Shown: piece after piece, positions 6,766-12,102 of the stretch
How the letters are laid out: each line of letters opens with the position of its first letter
Position numbering within the stretch: the stretch's first letter is position 1
From: an uncultured Eubacteriales bacterium
GTDB lineage: Bacteria; Bacillota; Clostridia; Oscillospirales; Oscillospiraceae
Direction: 5' to 3'
Length of the DNA: 12,121 nt
NCBI GenBank assembly: GCA_900554705.1
Contig: USIH01000055.1
Span: 1-12,121 of the forward strand
Notes under the pieces: generated by a model
Database searches by the model: none
Told to the model about the DNA's origin: nothing
What the model saw: the letters and a program-made list of their open reading frames with translations, nothing else
Program-made: the position numbers and the translations under genes

Positions 6766-7537
6766 GCACCGCCACCCTTTCTGCGCTCCGGCAGCGACCG
6801 CTTCCGGCATCAACGGTAAAAATGCAGCCCTCGAGCTTGCACGGGCCGTCCGCCGCCTCGTAGCGGCCGGTCAGGTCGCCGCGGAATTTGGCGACGGACT
6901 GCTCCACGCACACGCCCAGCACCGAACGGATCGGGCCGGTCATGCCAAGGTCGGTCAGATAGCCCGTCCCCGCGGGCAGCACCGTGTCGTCCGCCGTCTG
7001 CACGTGCGTGTGCGTCCCCCAGACGGCGCTCACGCGGCCGTCGAGCATCCGTCCCATGGCCAGCTTCTCGGAGGTCGCCTCGGCGTGCAGCTCGACGAAG
7101 ATCAGCTTCGTGTCGATCCTTCGCAGCAGACGCTCGACCAGCAGGAAGGGGTTATCCGGCGTGTAGTCCATGCCGCACCGGCCGATCAGGTCGATCACGG
7201 CGACCGTCCCGAACGGCGTGTCGTAGCACCCCCAGCCGCGCCCGGGCTGCTGCGGCGGAAAGTTCGCGGGGCGCAGAAGGCGCTCCTGCTGCGCAAGATA
7301 GGGGATCAGCTCGCGGCGGTTCCACGTGTGGTTGCCCAGCGTGATCACGTCCGCACCGGCGGCGAAGAGATCCTCCGCCTGTCGGGGCGTCATGCCCAAA
7401 AGGGAGGCGTTCTCCCCGTTGACCACGCAGAAGTCGATCTTCTTTTCCCGCCGCAGCGCGCCAAGACGCCGCCGCAGGAGGGACATTCCCCCCTCGCCCG
7501 TCACATCGCCGACGGCAAGCAGGCGAAACTCCGTCAT
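6758..7537 (-). CDS. ymdB: YmdB-family metallophosphoesterase (2',3'-cyclic nucleotide phosphodiesterase)
   Basis: The product has 259 residues, normal for the YmdB family (Bacillota and Deinococcus; characterised members hydrolyse 2',3'-cAMP and affect biofilm, motility and RNA turnover). Visible family blocks are VGDVTGEGG (9-17), VNGENAS (39-45), TLGNHTWN (66-73), HAEATSEK (151-158) and GTHTHVQTAD (174-183); their Asp, Glu, Asn and His residues are the di-metal ligands. The usual second-strand GRPGR is replaced by GEGGM. The ATG at 7537 is preceded by AAAGGAG at good spacing. A GTG at 7546 falls inside that ribosome-binding site and is rejected. It is the first gene of the operon that continues with the YhaO-like nuclease, 8 bases overlapped. 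In many Bacillota ymdB follows rny (RNase Y); that neighbour is absent here. Confidence 0.93.
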   Translation of the reverse strand: MTEFRLLAVGDVTGEGGMSLLRRRLGALRREKKIDFCVVNGENASLLGMTPRQAEDLFAAGADVITLGNHTWNRRELIPYLAQQERLLRPANFPPQQPGRGWGCYDTPFGTVAVIDLIGRCGMDYTPDNPFLLVERLLRRIDTKLIFVELHAEATSEKLAMGRMLDGRVSAVWGTHTHVQTADDTVLPAGTGYLTDLGMTGPIRSVLGVCVEQSVAKFRGDLTGRYEAADGPCKLEGCIFTVDAGSGRCRSAERVAVHD

Positions 7538-7563
7538 CGCGCTCACTCCTTTCGTTTCCTTCT

Positions 7564-7592
7564 ATTATACCGAAAAACGCCCCGTTACACAA
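7564..7592 (-). promoter_or_regulatory. Promoter of the ymdB-nuclease operon
   Basis: On the minus strand TTGTGT (7592-7587) and TATAAT (7569-7564) are spaced by 17 bases. The transcript would begin near 7557, about 20 bases before the ymdB ATG. No other promoter is evident between the four genes, which all overlap. Confidence 0.75.
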
Positions 7593-7747
7593 GTGCGCTT
7601 TTTCGCGTCCTTCGCCCATTTCCCGTTATTTCCCAATATATTGTGCTTCGGCGGAAAAATTACTACAACTTATTGTGTTGCGCCTCGGATTTTCGCGGGA
7701 TTTCGCCGCCTCGTGGAGTAAAATAGAAGCGGAAGGGGGGAACACCA
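7593..7747 (+). promoter_or_regulatory. Divergent ymdB/noc intergenic region, AT-rich core
   Basis: The stretch 7619-7680 is markedly AT-rich in a GC-rich setting and must hold the noc promoter, but I find no convincing -35/-10 pair. A TAAAAT at 7719-7724 lies close to noc and lacks a clear -35. Present are two direct copies of ATTTCCC (7619-7625, 7629-7635) and a perfect 10-bp palindrome CAATATATTG (7634-7643). The noc ribosome-binding site GGAAGGGGGG ends at 7740. A classical parS site is not seen. Confidence 0.4.
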
Positions 7748-8551
7748 ATGCGAAAGAGTCGGGGGCTGCTGGAAAACGGACGCATCCTCTACCTGCCCAT
7801 TCGGCAGATCCGTCCCAATCCGGCACAGCCGCGCAAGATCTTCGACGCCGACGGGCTGCGGGAGCTGGCCGACAGCATCGAGCGCTACGGGATCCTACAG
7901 CCGCTGACGGTGCGGCGCTGCGCGATGGGGTACGAGCTGGTGGCGGGCGAACGGCGGCTGCGCGCGGCAAAGCTCGCCGGCTGCGCGGAGGTTCCGTGCA
8001 TCCTGCTGACGGTGGACGACGAACAGTCGGGCATGGTCGCGCTGGTGGAGAATTTGCAGCGGCGCGATCTGGACTACATCGAGGAGGCGCAGGGGTTGGC
8101 GCGCCTGATGCAGACCTACGGGCTGAGTCAGGAGCAGGCGGCGGCGCGGGTGGGAAAGAGCCAGAGCGCCGTCGCCAACAAGCTGCGCCTGCTGCGCCAC
8201 AGTCCCGCCGTGCTGGAGCAGCTGCGGGGACACGGGCTGTCCGAGCGTCACGCACGGGCGCTTTTGCGGCTGGAAACGGAGGAGGAGCGGCTCGCGGCGA
8301 TCGGCGTCATCGTCGCACGCGGCTTGAACGTGGCCAAGACCGAGGCGTACATCGACGCCTGCTTAGAGCGGCAGAAAACCGAGAAGCGCGGCGTGCGGAA
8401 GCTGATCCTGCGCGACGTGCGGCTGTTTCTCAACAGCGTCAACCATTCGCTCGATCTGGTGCGCGGCGCGGGCATCGACGCCTGCGCGACAAAGGAGGAA
8501 ACGGACAACGAGATCGTCCTGACCATCCGCCTGCCCAAGCGCGTCGGATAG
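7748..8551 (+). CDS. noc: ParB/Noc-family DNA-binding CTPase, likely nucleoid occlusion protein
   Basis: The product has 267 residues with the ParB order: N-terminal CTPase/nuclease-like fold with ELVAGERRLRAAKLAG (63-78), the conserved ENLQRRDLDYIEEA (101-114), then a helix-turn-helix around 126-149 (LSQEQAAARVGKSQSAVANK) that reads the DNA site, and a C-terminal dimerisation region. Noc coats DNA around its sites to keep the division septum off the nucleoid; Spo0J/ParB segregates origins. The second HTH helix GKSQSAVANKLRLLRH and the length resemble Noc more than Spo0J, but the amphipathic N-terminal membrane helix is short or missing (only about 10 residues before the first strand). No ParA gene is adjacent: the next thing is a terminator and an accessory block. 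Noc is the preferred call; a plain Spo0J-type ParB is the alternative. Confidence 0.85.
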   Translation: MRKSRGLLENGRILYLPIRQIRPNPAQPRKIFDADGLRELADSIERYGILQPLTVRRCAMGYELVAGERRLRAAKLAGCAEVPCILLTVDDEQSGMVALVENLQRRDLDYIEEAQGLARLMQTYGLSQEQAAARVGKSQSAVANKLRLLRHSPAVLEQLRGHGLSERHARALLRLETEEERLAAIGVIVARGLNVAKTEAYIDACLERQKTEKRGVRKLILRDVRLFLNSVNHSLDLVRGAGIDACATKEETDNEIVLTIRLPKRVG

Positions 8552-8596
8552 CGCAGCGGCGCCACCGCCGCCGCCGCGAAGGAAGAACGGAAAATA

Positions 8597-8632
8597 AAGG
8601 GCGCTTCCCGATGGCTTCGGGAAGCGCCTTTG
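8597..8632. terminator. Intrinsic terminator shared by noc and the opposite operon
   Basis: GGCGCTTCCCGA (8600-8611) pairs perfectly with TCGGGAAGCGCC (8617-8628) around a 5-nt loop, with AAAG before and TTT after, so it can work on both strands; on the minus strand it is followed by CTTTATTTT. It lies 48 bases beyond the noc stop. On the minus strand it falls inside the open frame of the zinc-ribbon stub. The 5' arm is repeated at 12103-12114. Confidence 0.8.
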
Positions 8633-8808
8633 CTCTGATCAAAGACCACATTGTTCCCGCAATGGGGACAGGTGCGGCTTGCCAGCTTGTCCGTGCGGAC
8701 GTCGATGGTGCAGCCGCAGGAACAGTCGATTTTCTTTCTTGCAAAGAACCCGGTCTTTGCTTCCGCATAGCGCCCACAGTCGGGGCATTCAATGACAAAT
8801 TTAGACAT
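8623..8808 (-). pseudogene. Truncated zinc-ribbon protein (N-terminal stub of an SPFH/YdjI-like protein), no stop before terminator
   Basis: From the ATG at 8808, well placed after GGGAGGAAA, about 62 residues look real: MSKFVIECPDCGRYAEAKTG, a basic patch FFARKK, then CSCGCTIDV and RTCPHCGNNVVFDQSKGA. The cysteine pairs (C8/C11, C29/C31, C47/C50) form treble or ribbon zinc sites. From memory, this is the start of longer gut-clostridial proteins in which more zinc ribbons and an SPFH/band-7 (YdjI-like) domain follow FDQSKG. Here the frame passes straight into the terminator hairpin at 8628 and stays open into antisense noc, ending only at 8248, so the downstream sequence is not genuine. A transcript ending at the hairpin would have no stop codon. 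It lies 19 bases behind the TIR gene, last in that operon. It may instead be a short functional zinc-ribbon protein read through to 8248, which I think unlikely. Confidence 0.68.
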
Positions 8809-8827
8809 AGTGCATTTCCTCCCGCGT

Positions 8828-11482
8828 TTATTTCTTCATGGTCGAGTTGGGAATCTTGATGTCTGTCCAGCCACTGACATCACACTGCCCAACATCGAAA
8901 TCTCTCGTAGCTCCTACGGCTACTACGGTGCCGTCGAATTTCAGACCTACTGTATGATACTCCCCTGCGCTGACAGCGACAATATCCGTCCAGCCACTGA
9001 CATCACACTGACCGTATTCATTAGTTCCTGCAGCCACCACGGTACCGTCGGATTTCAGACCTACTGTATGCGAGGCCCCTGCGCTGACAGCGACAATATC
9101 CGTCCAGCCGCTGACATTGCACTTTCCATAGTCATTATCTCCTACCGCCACCACAGTACCGTCGGATTTCAGACCCACTGTATGAAGATATCCGGCGCTG
9201 ACAGCCACAATATCCGTCCAGTTGCTGACCTCATCAAGCATACCGCCATAGTTATTTCCTACAGCTACCACGGTGCCGTCGGATTTCAAACCGACTGTGC
9301 TAAAACCTCCCGCGCTGACAGTATTTCCAGCCACAGTGTTCCAAAGCTCAAAGCTGCGCTCTTTGGCATCTTTATTTCCAGCCACAGTGTTCCAAAGCTC
9401 AAAGCTGCGCTCTTTGGCATCTTTGTAATCGCCCAAAGCGGCAAAGGCTTCCGCTGCGGCAGCATAGTCTCCCGCAGCCAACAACGCCTCGGCCTTTGCA
9501 TAGTGGGTTGCCTGCACCCGTTCCGCAGCGTCTTTATAATCACCCAAGGCACCAAAGGCATCTGCAGCACCGTCGTAGTCGCCCGCTCCCAGGAGCTCCT
9601 CCGCAGCACGATAATCTCTCTGCGGAAGGATCACTTGCGTTAGCAGAAGGACCGTTGCCAGCGTAAGCGAAACGGCAAGCACTGCAACAGTGCTTATGAT
9701 TATCTTCCTTCTCTTTTGGGCAGAAGCCGCCTTTTCCGCCTCTGCCTTGGAACGCGCCCGTGCCTCGTTTGTCAACCGCTCCACTTCACTGCGGCAAGTC
9801 TCTGCACGGGCATAGCAATCTGCATAATCGCCTATGCTTTTAAACTTTTCCGCTGCGCGGCGGAAATCCTCTCTCGTTTTGGCGTTATTCTGCATCTCGC
9901 AGGCAGCTTTGTAATCCTGCTCTCTGCGGGCAGCTGCCTCCTGATAGAGCTGTGTCGCCTTTTCCTCCGCCTGCTTTAAGTGTTCTGCATAGCTCTCCTT
10001 GACTTTGGCAATGCTCGCCTCGTCCATCCTCATACGGGCATCCAAAGCGTCAAAAAAGGATTTCCGGGTTTTCTCCAGCGTTTCCTTATACGCTCCCTTG
10101 GCAAAGCGAAAGGCACGACTCAGCAGCTTATCCGTGTCAAACGCCCGCTTCCCCTCCACGCTCTGTGCTTTGCGTGCGGCAAGGCAGGACGCATAAGACA
10201 GATCAAAAACATACAGCGCCTCGAGGTCCTCCGTTTTCAAGTATCCCGGCACAGCGTAACGCTGCACGGCAGTGTTTATGCGGGCTTCGTCCGGCTTCTG
10301 CGCCTCCAAACTTTCGAAGGCTGCCTCGCTTGTCTCGCTTGTCTCGCTCAGCCGCTGCTGCACATAATTCTCCAGGGATTTTTGCCGGTTTCCCGCAAGG
10401 AACTTTCCTGCATACGCCTCGGCGCATTCGGCATTCTGGTTCAAGACCTCTTCAAAGAAGCCGTCCGCTTTCTCCCATTCTCCGTCCTCCAGCGCCATAT
10501 TGCCCCGCTTTAGCAGTGCGACCGCGTTGGTGCCGCCGGCGTTCTGCTGCACGACCACAGTCTCCTTCACAGGTTCCGGCTTTTTGTCGGCATCGAGCAC
10601 CTTGCTTACACCGTGGATCAGATCCTGCAGGAAGCCGATCTTGCTCATATCGTAGGATTGCAGCACGCTCAGTTGCTCCGGAAGGTCATAGGGGTCCATG
10701 TCCCGATAGCAGGGCAGAAGAAGCTTGCTGCGGTCTTTCTTCATCAGCGACAGGAAACGGCTCCACTCGTTCTTGACCCAGACGGCGTTAAAATGCTCCG
10801 GCTTCGTGCCCACCGCGATCATGACCTTTGCGGAATGGAGGGCGGCAAAGATATACGGCTCATACTCCGTACCCGCCTTGTCCTCCAAAGTGATCCGGGC
10901 GAAGAACACCCGCCGCCCCTGTTCGGTCAGACGATAATAGATATCCTGTGCCAGTGTGCTGTCCCTTGTGCGCTCGCCGTTTTCGTCGGACTCCTTATAG
11001 CAGATAAACACATCGAAGGGTTCTTCGTTCTGCGAGGTCGCCAAAATGCCCCGCTGAACCTCCGCGATCTTCGATGCGTCCTTCCGATACTGCCGGCGCG
11101 TGATCCCGTCGGAATGCTCCACGGCAGCCAGATAGTCCACATCCTCCAGGAAATTGTCAAGGCTGGCTCTGTGGCAGGTCGGCAGCCACTCATAGGTCGT
11201 CGGATCCTCCACATACTCGATGCCGAACCGGCAAAGCGCACAGCACCAGTGCGCCTCCGCGTCGGTGTCGTCCTCCTGAACGATGCGCTCATACACCGTC
11301 AGCGCCTTGTCAAACTCTCCGATCCGGCGGAAGTGGTTGCCCCGGTTGAATGCGGCAGTCCGCTGCTCATCGCTCACCTTCGGCAGGGTCATGGTAGAGC
11401 CGCAATACTCACAGGTTCCGAATGTCTTGTCCGAAGATAGCTCGATATCTCCGCCGCACATTTTACATTTGATGATCGCCAT
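8828..11482 (-). CDS. Membrane-spanning TIR-domain protein with zinc ribbon, TPR-like and RCC1 repeats
   Basis: The product has 884 residues, with domains in this order. A zinc ribbon lies at 6-27 (CKMC, CEYC). TPR-like helices span 41-80. The TIR domain covers about 155-290: FDVFICYKESD forms strand A, a box-2-like loop RITLEDKAGTEYEPY follows, E206/E208 are candidate NADase glutamates, and VWVKNEW lies at 234-240. More TPR-like helices cover 318-360. A charged coiled coil runs 465-590. A single membrane span lies at 594-619, just after KRRK. Two TPR-like units of the LLAAGDYAAAAEAFAALGDYKDA type span 623-690. A perfectly duplicated 17-residue segment spans 687-720. Four RCC1-type repeats (about 38 residues each) occupy 721-876. 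The positive residues before the span predict N-in/C-out, so TIR is cytoplasmic and the repeats exported. TIR domains are NAD+-cleaving enzymes or scaffolds. ATG 11482 follows GGAGGGG; the gene sits 15 bases behind the ribbon-helix-helix gene. The function is unknown. Confidence 0.87.
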   Translation of the reverse strand: MAIIKCKMCGGDIELSSDKTFGTCEYCGSTMTLPKVSDEQRTAAFNRGNHFRRIGEFDKALTVYERIVQEDDTDAEAHWCCALCRFGIEYVEDPTTYEWLPTCHRASLDNFLEDVDYLAAVEHSDGITRRQYRKDASKIAEVQRGILATSQNEEPFDVFICYKESDENGERTRDSTLAQDIYYRLTEQGRRVFFARITLEDKAGTEYEPYIFAALHSAKVMIAVGTKPEHFNAVWVKNEWSRFLSLMKKDRSKLLLPCYRDMDPYDLPEQLSVLQSYDMSKIGFLQDLIHGVSKVLDADKKPEPVKETVVVQQNAGGTNAVALLKRGNMALEDGEWEKADGFFEEVLNQNAECAEAYAGKFLAGNRQKSLENYVQQRLSETSETSEAAFESLEAQKPDEARINTAVQRYAVPGYLKTEDLEALYVFDLSYASCLAARKAQSVEGKRAFDTDKLLSRAFRFAKGAYKETLEKTRKSFFDALDARMRMDEASIAKVKESYAEHLKQAEEKATQLYQEAAARREQDYKAACEMQNNAKTREDFRRAAEKFKSIGDYADCYARAETCRSEVERLTNEARARSKAEAEKAASAQKRRKIIISTVAVLAVSLTLATVLLLTQVILPQRDYRAAEELLGAGDYDGAADAFGALGDYKDAAERVQATHYAKAEALLAAGDYAAAAEAFAALGDYKDAKERSFELWNTVAGNKDAKERSFELWNTVAGNTVSAGGFSTVGLKSDGTVVAVGNNYGGMLDEVSNWTDIVAVSAGYLHTVGLKSDGTVVAVGDNDYGKCNVSGWTDIVAVSAGASHTVGLKSDGTVVAAGTNEYGQCDVSGWTDIVAVSAGEYHTVGLKFDGTVVAVGATRDFDVGQCDVSGWTDIKIPNSTMKK
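8855..9322 (-). repeat. Four tandem RCC1-type coding repeats
   Basis: Residues 721-876 of the TIR protein are four units of about 114 bases with the pattern VSAGxxHTVGLKSDGTVVAVGxNxYGQCDVSGWTDIVA. The DNA is also highly alike: GCTGACAGCGACAATATCCG recurs almost unchanged. Unit starts are at residues 721, 760, 798 and 836, and the last unit has a 2-3 residue insertion (TRDFDV). RCC1 propellers normally have seven blades, so four suggest a partial or oligomeric propeller, or a variable array. Confidence 0.85.
9323..9424 (-). repeat. Perfect 51-bp in-frame tandem duplication
   Basis: Bases 9323-9373 and 9374-9424 are identical over all 51 positions and keep the frame, repeating KDAKERSFELWNTVAGN (residues 687-703 and 704-720). 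It joins the last TPR-like helix to the RCC1 repeats. Absence of any silent difference implies a recent event. Confidence 0.97.
10322..10348 (-). repeat. Three 9-bp coding repeats (Ser-Glu-Thr)
   Basis: TGCCTCGCT, TGTCTCGCT and TGTCTCGCT follow each other, encoding SETSETSEA around residues 379-387 of the TIR protein. In-frame 9-bp units could change in number by slippage without breaking the gene. Confidence 0.8.
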
Positions 11483-11497
11483 GTTGCTTCCCCTCCG

Positions 11498-11695
11498 TTA
11501 TTTTTCTTTCTCGCGGATCTCCATATGATCCAGCGCAAATTCCAGGCTCATTGCAATGATCTCATTCCTCGTCCGCCCGGCCGCGGCGGCAACGGTGTCC
11601 AGGTCACGGATCATATCCTTCGGGACCCGCATCGAAACGATCGCGGACTCCTCCGTATATTTCTTTGGCTTGATCCGCAACTTCGGTTCTTCCAT
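11498..11695 (-). CDS. Small ribbon-helix-helix (Arc/CopG-type) DNA-binding protein
   Basis: The product has 65 residues: a basic N-terminal tail (MEEPKLRIKPKKYTEES), a beta strand AIVSMRV (about 18-24), then PKDMIRDLDTVAAAAG and RTRNEIIAMSLEFALDHMEI as the two helices. This is the ribbon-helix-helix fold, which binds DNA as a dimer through the strand. Such proteins act as autorepressors, antitoxins or plasmid copy-control factors. ATG 11695 follows AGGAGGGA at 11701-11708. The frame remains open to 11746, but that start would lie upstream of the predicted transcript start, so the shorter form is chosen. It is the first gene of the minus-strand operon, 15 bases before the TIR gene, and its promoter contains repeats suited to it. 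No toxin of a known type II family is adjacent unless the TIR protein plays that part. Confidence 0.83.
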   Translation of the reverse strand: MEEPKLRIKPKKYTEESAIVSMRVPKDMIRDLDTVAAAAGRTRNEIIAMSLEFALDHMEIREKEK

Positions 11696-11708
11696 CCAGA
11701 TCCCTCCT

Positions 11709-11726
11709 ATTTTGACTATTTTGACT
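11709..11726 (-). promoter_or_regulatory. Tandem 9-bp direct repeat, possible ribbon-helix-helix operator
   Basis: ATTTTGACT occurs twice back to back (11709-11717 and 11718-11726), between the predicted transcript start (about 11728) and the ribosome-binding site of the ribbon-helix-helix gene. Ribbon-helix-helix repressors often bind closely spaced short direct repeats, so binding here would block the promoter of their own operon. The role is inferred. Confidence 0.5.
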
Positions 11727-11734
11727 ATATTTTC

Positions 11735-11763
11735 ATTGTAATACAACTGTATTCAGATGTCAA
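11735..11763 (-). promoter_or_regulatory. Promoter of the ribbon-helix-helix/TIR operon
   Basis: On the minus strand a consensus TTGACA (11763-11758) is followed after 17 bases by TACAAT (11740-11735). This is one of the best promoters in the window and predicts initiation near 11728, with about 33 bases to the ATG. It lies in an AT-rich stretch. Confidence 0.78.
11740..11753. promoter_or_regulatory. Inverted repeat in the promoter spacer, possible operator
   Basis: AATACA and TGTATT are perfect inverted arms separated by AC, sitting in the -35/-10 spacer and touching the -10 box. A protein bound here would exclude RNA polymerase. The ribbon-helix-helix protein of the operon is the natural candidate. 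The site could also influence the divergent TM2 gene, whose ATG is 39 bases away. Confidence 0.45.
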
Positions 11764-11791
11764 GTAGCAAAGGAATAATCTTTTATACCCG

Positions 11792-12097
11792 ATGGCTTTG
11801 ACCAAATACCGATCTCAAAAGAATGGATCAGCAAAGCAAAAATCGGTAACCGTATACGCTATACTCGCCTTTCTGTTCGGCGTATTCGGGATCCACGACT
11901 TCTACGCCGGAAGGATCGTGCGTGGTGTGTCCTCCCCTGCTCTTTTTGTTCTGGCGGGGCTGCTCAATGACGCAATCGGCGGAAGCACAGGCGGTGTCAT
12001 TCTTGGTCTGGCCTACTTCTTCCTTTTGGTGCGCAGCATCGTCGACGCCGTCATTGCCATCCGCGACCGCGCCGTTCCGCAAAAAAAGAAGAAATGA
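11792..12097 (+). CDS. TM2-domain membrane protein
   Basis: The product has 101 residues. After a basic head (MALTKYRSQKNGSAKQK) comes a first span VTVYAILAFLFGVFGI (19-34), the TM2 hallmark HDFYAGR (35-41), a moderately hydrophobic middle and a second span GGVILGLAYFFLLV running to SIVDAVIAI (67-90). The tail is PQKKKK, encoded by an A-run at 12081-12087. TM2 proteins are small integral membrane proteins of unclear biochemical function, often found with zinc-ribbon and SPFH envelope proteins. It is divergent from the ribbon-helix-helix/TIR operon. No good Shine-Dalgarno is seen (AAAGGA lies about 18 bases upstream), and no other in-frame ATG exists, so the start is the least certain part; a TATACC just before the ATG even leaves leaderless expression possible. 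A terminator begins right after it. Confidence 0.8.
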   Translation: MALTKYRSQKNGSAKQKSVTVYAILAFLFGVFGIHDFYAGRIVRGVSSPALFVLAGLLNDAIGGSTGGVILGLAYFFLLVRSIVDAVIAIRDRAVPQKKKK

Positions 12098-12102
12098 CAA
12101 CA

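Noticed and set aside
7619..7635. Two direct ATTTCCC copies upstream of noc as a Noc-binding site
   Set aside because: Noc sites, as I recall them, are palindromes of the ATTTCCCGGGAAAT type; here the copies are direct and the second half of the palindrome is missing.
5683..7726. Two long plus-strand frames opposite the YhaO-like and ymdB genes
   Set aside because: Both lack recognisable domains and lie on the complementary strand of genes with complete motif sets; typical high-GC shadows.
7675..8859. Plus-strand frame of nearly 400 codons overlapping noc and the zinc-ribbon stub
   Set aside because: It is out of frame with noc, extremely Arg/Ala-rich and crosses a strong terminator.
8855..9322. 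Regularly spaced repeats that could suggest a CRISPR array
   Set aside because: The repeats are coding RCC1 units of about 114 bases with frame-preserving differences; there are no short constant repeats with unique spacers and no cas genes.
11696..11746. Longer N-terminus for the ribbon-helix-helix protein
   Set aside because: The upstream codons coincide with the -10 box and operator-like repeats and lack a ribosome-binding site, while ATG 11695 has an excellent one.
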